64,000 nucleotides of DNA from Phycisphaerales bacterium (lineage in GTDB: Bacteria; Planctomycetota; Phycisphaerae; Sedimentisphaerales; Anaerobacaceae). Positions 35,605 to 43,200 of the stretch are shown in pieces; the first letter of the stretch is position 1, and every line of letters starts with the position of its first letter. The position numbers and the translations under genes were made by a program. Below the pieces are notes generated by a model. That model was not told the DNA's origin. It did not search any database and saw only the letters and a list, made by a program, of their open reading frames with translations. The stretch covers positions 4,083,718-4,147,717 of the forward strand of contig CP070675.1 in the NCBI GenBank assembly GCA_020352215.1, read 5' to 3'.

Positions 35605-36996
35605 ATGTTCGACCTGCACCCTTTGATAATCCTTCTCATCGGCATGGCTACCGTGGTGTTGATGATAACTCTGCTGCGGCTAAATGCCTTCATAGCGCTT
35701 CTCAGCTCCGCGATAATTGTCAGCCTGTTGGCCCCGGGTGGCTTGCCCGAAAAGATCAGCCGGGTGGCCAAGGAATTTGGCAGCACCGCCGGTGGAATTG
35801 GCATAGTAATCGCGCTGGCGGTTGTGATTGGCAAGTGCATGATGGATAGCGGTGCGGCCGACCGGATCGTCCGGAGCTTCCTTTCTTTGCTCGGCGAGAA
35901 GCGAGCAGCCACCGCCTTGATGGCCAGCGGCTATGTCCTGTCGGTGCCGGTCTTTTTTGACACGGTATTCTATCTTCTGGTTCCGCTGGCTCGCTCAATG
36001 CACAAGCGAACGAAGAAGCACTATCTCAAGTACATCATGGCAATCGCAGCCGGAGGCGTCGTAACGCACTCCCTCGTTCCGCCGACACCTGGGCCGCTGT
36101 CTATGGCCGACAACTTCGACATTGATGTCGGCCTCTTGATCATGGTCGGCGCGCTGGTCGCTGTGCCGGCCTCGCTTGTTGGTATGCTCTTTTCCGGACT
36201 GGTCAACGGGCGGATGAATCTGCCTATGCGGCCACTCGCCGGTGGCATGTCCGAGCCGGAACCAGTTGAAGAGCACCGGCTTCCTCATCTGCTGCCGTCT
36301 GTTCTGCCCATTGTCCTTCCGGTGCTGCTTGTCTCATCAAACACCATCGTCAGTGCCGTAGCCAAAGGCGCGGCTGAAGGCTCGCGTATGGAAAAGCTGG
36401 CCGGTCTTGCCGCTGTATTTGGCGACGTGAACCTGGCAATGCTTCTCTCCGCCGGCATCGCCATGTGGGTGCTCAAGAGCAAACGCAGGCTCTCTAACAA
36501 GGAGCTGGCGAAAGTCGTCGAGGTCTCGTTGATGAGCGGCGGAATGATAATCCTCATAACCGCAGCCGGCGGGGCCTTTGGCAAAATGCTCGATGCGGCT
36601 GGTATCGGCCCGGCTGTCGAGAACCTGCTAAGGGCAGATGCCGGCCAGCAGGCAAGCGGTCTGGTCCTGCTGGCCCTCGGAGTCGTGATAGCCTTGGTGC
36701 TCAAGATCGCACAGGGCTCATGCACCGTCGCAATGATCGCGACTTCAGCGATGCTGGCTCCGATGATAGCGTCGGCTGATAGCTTAGGCTATAACCGGGT
36801 CTACTTAGCGACAGCTATCGGCGGGGCCTCGATGATAGGATCCTGGATGAACGATAGCGGATTCTGGATATTCGCTAAGATGGCCGGTCTTACCGAGGGC
36901 GAGACAATAAAGACTTGGACGCCACTATTGGCCATCGTCGGCCTCGCCGCAGTCGTAGTCAGCTTTTTGCTCGCCACTATTTTCCCGATGGGGTAG
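35605..36996 (+). CDS. GntP-family sugar-acid:H+ symporter
   Basis: 463 residues, normal length. About twelve membrane segments; GntP phrases visible include GIVIALAVVIGKCMMDSGAADRIV, SVPVFFDTVFYLLVPLARSM and VPPTPGPLSMADNF (partly quoted), plus GASMIGSWMNDSGFWIF. These proteins import gluconate and related aldonates. Start ATG 35605 with GGGGAG upstream. Last gene of the plus arm, so its substrate probably feeds the dehydratase or the DUF1537 kinase. A hairpin with a T run follows the stop codon. Confidence 0.9.
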   Translation: MFDLHPLIILLIGMATVVLMITLLRLNAFIALLSSAIIVSLLAPGGLPEKISRVAKEFGSTAGGIGIVIALAVVIGKCMMDSGAADRIVRSFLSLLGEKRAATALMASGYVLSVPVFFDTVFYLLVPLARSMHKRTKKHYLKYIMAIAAGGVVTHSLVPPTPGPLSMADNFDIDVGLLIMVGALVAVPASLVGMLFSGLVNGRMNLPMRPLAGGMSEPEPVEEHRLPHLLPSVLPIVLPVLLVSSNTIVSAVAKGAAEGSRMEKLAGLAAVFGDVNLAMLLSAGIAMWVLKSKRRLSNKELAKVVEVSLMSGGMIILITAAGGAFGKMLDAAGIGPAVENLLRADAGQQASGLVLLALGVVIALVLKIAQGSCTVAMIATSAMLAPMIASADSLGYNRVYLATAIGGASMIGSWMNDSGFWIFAKMAGLTEGETIKTWTPLLAIVGLAAVVVSFLLATIFPMG

Positions 36997-37006
36997 TCCA
37001 GATTGA

Positions 37007-37060
37007 GGCGGGCTGTTTTGTTTGTTCGGCTGTTCGGCGAACAGTGGGAACCGCCTTTTT
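37007..37060 (+). terminator. Possible rho-independent terminator after the GntP gene
   Basis: Just downstream of the stop codon, an inner stem CTGTTC-GGC-GAACAG (37030-37044) is bracketed by GGCGG (37007-37011) and CCGCC (37051-37055), and followed by TTTTT at 37056-37060. The inner and outer stems are separated, so strength is uncertain. Confidence 0.4.
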
Positions 37061-37480
37061 CTGCCGAAAGCAGGTCTTTTTCGCTTTGGTTGGCTTTGTT
37101 TTGGGTTTGTTTTTTTGCCGGCCGCAAGGCCGATCTATTTTCATAATCCTTTGCATATAATGGGCTTACGTCCGCTTTGGCCTCTCGGAAATTGGCTTTG
37201 TTTTGCACAATAGGCTCTCCCGGCAAGGCCGGCTCAAGCCCGTATCTCGGGCCTCGGGGCTCGCAGCTCGCATTGCGTCGCGCGTATTGCGTATCTCGTA
37301 TGTCGTTTCACGGCTTGCACTTGCGTCTGTCCCGTAGGGGATGGCTTGCGCCACCGTCTCCTGCCTCCTGTCTCCTCTCTTCTGTCCTTTCCCTATCCCC
37401 TGTGCGCTACAAGCTTTACGCCATCCTATTCACTATCAACCATCCGCCATCTGTTATCTACATATCTTACAGACCAGCAA
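37061..37480. repeat. Dispersed-repeat-like, non-coding intergenic stretch
   Basis: About 420 bases with no gene-like frame. The minus frames read KTKPISERPK (about 37170) and NKANFREAK, DYENRSALRP, KKQTQNKANQ (about 37040-37200), a text I know as a very common dispersed repeat in Phycisphaerae assemblies; this recall cannot be checked here. TTGGCTTTGTTTTG occurs twice, at 37090-37103 and 37192-37205. The plus side has a pyrimidine-rich run (TCTCCTGCCTCCTG, TCTGTCCTTTCCC). Confidence 0.5.
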
Positions 37481-37622
37481 CGGCAAGTCAAGCAAAATCT
37501 CCAAAAAGTTTCACGGATTTGGACAGATTTGCTCACGGAAAGCCCGGCTGGCCCTGTGTTGGGACGTGAACGCGGATTCTTGCGTGGATTGAAGATGACA
37601 GGGGCGTTACAATCCTGAGAGC

Positions 37623-37778
37623 ATGAATAGGAAGAAAGCATATTTAGTCGCCGGGCCCAACGGCTCCGGCAAAACAACATTTGCGGTGAAGTTTCTGCCC
37701 GAATACGTCAGGCGTCCCACTTTCGTCAACGTATTGAGGGCAGATTTGGAGCTATTAAGGAAGGAAAGCTTCCAATAG
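37623..37778 (+). pseudogene. Truncated zeta-toxin-like P-loop ATPase remnant
   Basis: A 51-codon frame starts MNRKKAYLVAGPNGSGKTTF and reads KFLPEYVRRPTFVN: the P-loop and following helix of the zeta-toxin-like kinase family. The text degrades after FVNVLRADLELL and stops at 37776, while intact members exceed 180 residues. The remainder of the protein could not be found downstream, so this is a 5' remnant. Confidence 0.7.
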
Positions 37779-37905
37779 CAACCCCTCTATCAGATGCATC
37801 GGGTAACTAACAAGCGGTTCTACTTTGACGGACTAAAGGAATGATTAGTCACGTTTACTGTTTTTAGGCTTCGTTCATGAGCAGTAGGTCGACCCAGAAG
37901 CAAAA

Positions 37906-38107
37906 TTGGGCCAGGGGCTAAGAGGAAAAAGCAGGCTGAAAGTGTTGACAATCATTGCGACACCGTTTATCCCTCGCACCTTCGTCGCCTGTATATATGG
38001 CATGAATTTCCAGCACATGCCGGAGTTGAAATGGCGGTGGAGCTACCCCGGGGTGCTGGGCGTGATTAGGTATGCTAACGTACTTTAGAAGAAAGAAGTG
38101 GCTGTAA
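37906..38107 (+). pseudogene. corA: corA magnesium channel 3'-end remnant with frameshift
   Basis: From about 37930 the frame reads LKVLTIIATPFIPRTFVA, then IYGMNFQHMPELKWRW. This is the last part of a CorA channel, with the conserved GMN selectivity motif. The first frame ends at 38086-38088 (ANVL, stop), but a second frame at 38081-38107 reads YFRRKKWL followed by TAA, which is the standard CorA C-terminus. So about 60 codons of a corA gene survive with one frameshift. The N-terminal three-quarters are absent. Confidence 0.82.
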
Positions 38108-38153
38108 GCAAACGGCCTGCGAGACGTTGGCCGCCAGGCCCGGAGTACAAATC

Positions 38154-38876
38154 ATGAGTTTGGCATTGTTTATCCTCGTGCTGATTGTTTCGTTCATCGT
38201 CGTACGGATCGGGGCTGTGGCATTCCAGATAACGGGCCTGGAATGGTCGTTGGCTAAATTCCAGGCCCTGTCGTGCTTCACCGGTACGGGATTCACCACG
38301 AGAGAAGCCGAGTTGATCACCACAAGCAAACAGAGACGTCGCATCGCATCGGTGCTGATGGTCCTTGGTAACGCCGGCCTTGTGGTGATGATCGCAACGT
38401 TGGCTCGTTCCCTCAACCCGGCCGGGCAAATATGGTCAAGGCTGTCCGGGCGACTCTTGCCTTTTGAGATCCCTGCCTTTGTCGTGCCTTGGGTGAACTT
38501 GGGTATTATCGTCGTGGCAGTGTACGTCATCTACAGGCTCTTCGCCAATCCCAAGCTCTCGGGACGGCTGACTCGCTATCTCAGAAAGAGAATAGTACGC
38601 AAGGATATATTCGCACGTGTTTCTTTTGAGGAATTGCTTCTGACGACGGGCGGCTATGGAGTGTCGAAGGTAGCTGTCTTGGCAGGCAGTCCTATAGCCA
38701 ACAAGACACTTGCCGATTCTCAGCTAAGGGCGCGAGATGTTACGGTTCTCGCCATAGTAAGAGAGAACCATACTACACCAAATCCACCGGCTACTACAAT
38801 GATCACGCTCGGGGATGAGTTGATATGTTTTGGAAAACTAGAGACGATCCGAAATCAGGTGTCGATGAATCCATAG
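38154..38876 (+). CDS. Membrane protein with TrkA-C (RCK-C) domain
   Basis: 240 residues from ATG 38154 (GGAG upstream). Residues about 1-70 have a membrane span and FQALSCFTGTGFTTREAE, a TGxG-containing stretch like an ion-channel filter. Two more spans follow (VLGNAGLVVMIATLARS and VNLGIIVVAVYVIY). Residues about 165-240 form a TrkA-C ligand domain (SQLRARDVTVLAIVRENH, GDELICFGKLE). This layout matches a family of putative potassium or cation transporters gated by nucleotides. It begins 46 bases after the corA remnant and has no partner nearby. Confidence 0.78.
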   Translation: MSLALFILVLIVSFIVVRIGAVAFQITGLEWSLAKFQALSCFTGTGFTTREAELITTSKQRRRIASVLMVLGNAGLVVMIATLARSLNPAGQIWSRLSGRLLPFEIPAFVVPWVNLGIIVVAVYVIYRLFANPKLSGRLTRYLRKRIVRKDIFARVSFEELLLTTGGYGVSKVAVLAGSPIANKTLADSQLRARDVTVLAIVRENHTTPNPPATTMITLGDELICFGKLETIRNQVSMNP

Positions 38877-38939
38877 GCGCCTTACTCTTGGCGGGCGCAG
38901 TCGCCGTGATGGAAGACACGTCGGACTCAGGGGAATGTT

Positions 38940-39542
38940 GTGGCTGACACTCTGCTTCTTGATGGTTGGATCTATACGTGGATTATTCTGCCGACCCTCA
39001 TCTTCTTGGCAAGGATCGTCGATGTGAGTCTTGGCACGGTCCGTGTGATCTTTGTGTCGCGCGGCCTGAAGTACTTGGCACCTGTCGTGGGGTTCGTTGA
39101 GATTCTCATCTGGCTCTTGGCCATAGGTCAGATCATGAAAAATCTCTCGAATCCTGTGTGCTACATTGCCTATGCCGGCGGCTTCGCCATGGGCAACTTC
39201 GTGGGCATTCGCATGGCTGAGAAGTTGTCGCTTGGTGTGGTGTTGATAAGGGTGATTACGCAAAGAGACGCTGCTTCTCTCGTGAATGTTCTCAAGGCCG
39301 GGGGCTACGGAGTCACGAGCGTGGACGGGCATGGCACGAGCGGCGAGGTGCAGGTTGTCTTCACGATCGTTCCCCGTCGGGAGGTGACTAAAGTCGTCGA
39401 GCTTGTAAAGCAGTTCAATCCCAACGCCTTCTATTCTATTGAGGAGGTGAGCTTTGTAGAGAAGGGCGTATTCCCCTCCAAGAGGAGCCCGTGGGATGTT
39501 GGCCTTCTCAGATGGCTGCGGCCCTTCCGCAAAGGCAAGTAG
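38940..39542 (+). CDS. UPF0316/DUF2179 membrane protein
   Basis: 200 residues starting at GTG 38940. Three spans in the first 100 residues: WIILPTLIFLARIVDVSLG, APVVGFVEILIWLLAIGQI and CYIAYAGGFAMGNFVG. The hallmark is RIVDVSLGTVRVIFVSRG. The cytoplasmic DUF2179 domain (about 110-190: VLKAGGYGVTSVDGHGTSGEV, FTIVPRRE) follows; it is also found in YitT-type proteins. Function unknown. Confidence 0.88.
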   Translation: MADTLLLDGWIYTWIILPTLIFLARIVDVSLGTVRVIFVSRGLKYLAPVVGFVEILIWLLAIGQIMKNLSNPVCYIAYAGGFAMGNFVGIRMAEKLSLGVVLIRVITQRDAASLVNVLKAGGYGVTSVDGHGTSGEVQVVFTIVPRREVTKVVELVKQFNPNAFYSIEEVSFVEKGVFPSKRSPWDVGLLRWLRPFRKGK

Positions 39543-39797
39543 GGCACTCGTCCCGAAGTGTACGCGCATGCCGCAACATCTATCGCCGCGTGCAGAAACG
39601 CTCGAGGGCTGTTAGGATACGGGCTCTTTTCTCCGGCAGGCGCAGGAGCCCGGCTCGGGACAGCCAGTAATCGCAAGTCACAAGGGCAGAAGGCGTAAGA
39701 GCACCTACTTGAGAGGTAGGCAAGGATCGTGAAGGGCACAGCGGTTCAGAGATAGCACTGGCACCCCGCAACATCGCCGAAAAGGCCCCTCGTGCCC
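39543..39797. other. Gene-free stretch upstream of the TPR remnant
   Basis: I see no convincing coding frame here. One small hairpin, CCTAC-TTGAGAG-GTAGG, stands near 39700. A 93-codon minus frame (39580-39861) overlaps the TPR remnant on the other strand and has no family resemblance, so it was not called. Confidence 0.5.
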
Positions 39798-39981
39798 CTT
39801 CTATCTGGTCACCCTGGCTGCGGCCTGTGCCCAAGCAGGTCAATTCGACCCGGCCGTGCACACAATCCTTCAGGCAATGGAGATCGTCCGCAGAAATCCC
39901 GGGGCCTCTACAGCCACCCCAGAGCCCCGCCTAAAGCTCTACCGGGCCGGCACGCCTTATCGGGATTCAGCCGGGCAATAG
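39798..39981 (+). pseudogene. C-terminal remnant of a TPR protein
   Basis: The plus frame reads YLVTLAAACAQAGQFDPAVH and ends RLKLYRAGTPYRDSAGQ then TAG. This is the last repeat and tail of TPR proteins (LAAAYAEAGxFDxAV ... RLxLYxAGxPYR). The first repeats and start codon are missing. Confidence 0.65.
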
Positions 39982-40063
39982 TTGCCCTTTCGCGAGCGAA
40001 AAGGCAGCAGGCCCGCGGATTGCGGGCCGAGCCGAAGAATTCCCGAAAAAATCTCTTGCAAGA

Positions 40064-40093
40064 TAGACCTCTTTGTGCGAGAATACGTATAAT
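40064..40093 (+). promoter_or_regulatory. Possible promoter for the alpha-2-macroglobulin-like gene
   Basis: TATAAT at 40088-40093 with TAGACC at 40064-40069, an 18-base spacer. The -10 is perfect, the -35 is weak. The leader to the ATG at 40275 would be about 175 bases, with the AACTAAGGACT-like intergenic motif in it. Confidence 0.4.
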
Positions 40094-40274
40094 CTTAGAT
40101 CGGGAGGCAGGCCCAAGGGATCTGTCATAACGTTCTGCTCTGCCATCATAATTCATACGTACCGGACGTTCATACCGACCTTGCCTTCCAGATTAGTGGT
40201 GAATTCTTGGTGTTGAGTTGGGAGCCAACAACCAAGGACCCAGAACTAAGGACTGCATTTGAAAGGGCAGGGAA

Positions 40275-43200
40275 ATGACGCGGAGAAGAGAGATTCTGAC
40301 GTTGCTGTTCGTAGGTTTGGCGGCGAGCCTCCCGACCGCCGTGGTACGTGCGGAGCTGGTAGGACACTGGGGATTTGATCGGGATTCCGGCAGCACCGCT
40401 GTCGATTCGAGCGGCCACGGCAATGACGGCATTCTCGTCGGCGAGCCGGCCTGGCGACCAGCACCTTCTTCTGGCGGTATGCTGGAGTTTGACGGCGTCG
40501 ATGATTATGTGCGTACGGGCTTCGTCTTGAATCCGGCGGATGGGCCACTGAGCGCATTTGCCTGGGTCAAAGGGGGCGCTGCCGGCCAGATCATAATCTC
40601 TCAGGCCAGTGGCACGGGAATCGGAAGGACCTGGCTTTGTGCCGACCCGGTGGAGGGAAAACTCATGACCCGGTTGGCGGACGCCGGGCGGTTCCCGCGT
40701 CTGCTGAAGTCGGACTCGGTGATCACAGACGGCAAGTGGCATCATGTTGGCCTCAGTATCGGCGTCGGCCCGAAATGGATGCGCAGAAGCCTGTACGTTG
40801 ACGGAGTGGTCGTTGCCACGGACGACGAGCCTTTACACAGACTGCAGGCTGCCGATGGCGGGCTCCTTTTCGGTGCCGAAGAAAATCTTGGTCAGGGCAA
40901 ACTCTGGCGGGGCGTGCTGGATGAAGTCCGCATATACGACCACGCCCTGGATGCGCCGCAGGTGGAGCAAGTGATGAGAACTGACAGCAGGGACGCCGTC
41001 GATGTTGTCGTGCTCGCACCTAAGGCGCTCTACGCCGACTCGCCGGCGACCGTCTCGGTCTCTGCGGTGGGCATAGCCAGCCGCGGACCTGTGGTTGTGC
41101 CTGTGGCTGTATCGCTTCGCCAAGACGATTCTACAACGTTGCGGCTCTTCGAGGGCGTCACGGGCGAACACGGCAAGGTCACGGCGCAATTCGCCACGCC
41201 GGATGTGCCGCCGGGGCCCTATGTGCTGGAGGTGGAAGTTGAAGGGGTGGCACAGGCAATGACCGCACAGGTGCAGGTGCGTCAGATGCCGGTGATTCTG
41301 ATTGAAACGGACAAACCGATCTACAAACCCGGCCAGACTATACAGGGCCGCGTGCTCGTGCTGAGCAACCAGTTGCGCCCTACCACATCAGAGGCCAGCG
41401 TCGAAATCACGGACGGCAAGGGAGTAAAGATATTCCGAGAGGCCCTGACGACGAACGCCTTTGGCGTCGCACCCTTCGAGCTTGATCTGGCCAGTGAGCT
41501 GAATTACGGCACGTGGAAGATCACAGCCGAATCGGGTCTCGCCTCGGGGTCCGTTGACGTGCGGGTGGAAGAATATGTGCTGCCCCGCTTCGAGGTCGAG
41601 CTGGTTACCGAGAAGGACTACTTTCTTGTAGACGAAGAGATTACCGGGGTCGTTAGTGCCGCCTACTTCTTCGGCAAGGTCATTGACGGCACCGTCGAGG
41701 TGCGTGCCAGTCGGTACATCGGAGTGTGGGAGGAATATGCGAGCTACACTGCAACGCTGTCTGAAGGCAGAGCCGACTTCGAGTTACCTGCCGTGGAGTA
41801 TGTGAGCGGCACGCCAGGTGCGGGCGGCTCGGGCAGTGTCCAGCTTGAAGTTGTCGTCACCGATACGTCGGGCCATGAGGAAGAAACAACCAAGCTGCTC
41901 AAGATCGTAGAGTCCACGATTCAGCATCAGCTAATTGCCTCTTCGCGATCGATTACGCCGGGCCAGCCGTTTGATGTTCTGCTCGTCGCTGAAACGCCGG
42001 ACAACGAACCTGTCTCGGTTTCCGCTGAGATCACATGCGAGTACTTTGACGAGTACTACGGCTTGATTTCCGAAGAGAAGCGGTCGCTCTCGGATGTTGA
42101 GGGCTTGGCCTCTGTCTCATTTACCGCCGCAAAACGCACGGCTTGGGCCTGGCTTCATAGCAAAGTCAAGTCAGATGAAGACAGCGCCGAAACCGATCTG
42201 ACTGTCTACGCTTCATATTCACCCACGGACAGCTTCCTGCACCTGAGCCGCGCTTCGAACGAGCCTGTCAGCGTCGGAGACACTGTGACGATAGATGTAT
42301 TTCAGACTCACGATGCGACAGTGTACTACGATGTGTTCTCAAGCGGCCATACCGTATGGTCGGACGCGACGACCGGATCGCAGATCGTATTCCAGGCGAC
42401 CGTGCAGATGGTGCCCGCTGCCAAGGTGGTGGCTTACGTGATCAACCCGAACAATGAAATATCGGCGGATGTGCTGCCTCTTGAGGTTACAGTCGATAGC
42501 ACCGCAGAACTCGATGTGGTATTCGATTCGGAGGAGGTCGGTCCGGGTGACTCCGTCCGCGTCTCCGTGCAGGCCGATGCCCAGGCGATGGTGGGCCTGG
42601 CCATTGTGGATGAATCGGTGTATGCCCTCAACGAAGGCCGGCTCAATATGCAGGAAGTCTTCAACGAACTGGAACGCCGGTTCATGGATCCGCAGTCAGA
42701 AACGCACGCTGAGGCACCTTGTGGTGCTTATGAAGTGTTTGACGAGATGGGCTTGCAGGTGCTTGTCTCGGAGCGGTTCAACGTCCCTCAGCGCCCCAGT
42801 ATTTGGGACGGGCTCTGGTGGTTCGACGTTGTCCCGAGAGGAGGTGGGCCGCTACCTCCGGCGTGGCGAGAGTTGGATGGTAGCGACAAGAACGTCCCGC
42901 TGGCAGAGGTTAATCGTGTCCGCCAGTTCTTCCCGGAGACCTGGCTCTGGTTGCCGGACCTGCTCACCGAGCCGGACGGCAGTGCTGCGGTAGATCTTAC
43001 CGCCCCGGATAGTATCACGACATGGCGACTTCATGCGGTTTCCACGTCCAGCAGCGGCTTGGGCATCTCGGAATCGGAGTTGTTGGTCTTCCAGGAGTTC
43101 TTTGGCGAGCCCGACCTGCCTTACGCCGTGACGCGAGGCGAACAGTTTCCTGTGCGGATCCAGATATTCAATTATCTGGATACAGCCCAACTCGTCCACG

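Noticed and set aside
36801-37226. 141-codon minus frame ending in a GntP shadow
   Set aside because: It spans the antisense of the GntP gene and the repeat; only the repeat-like text is meaningful.
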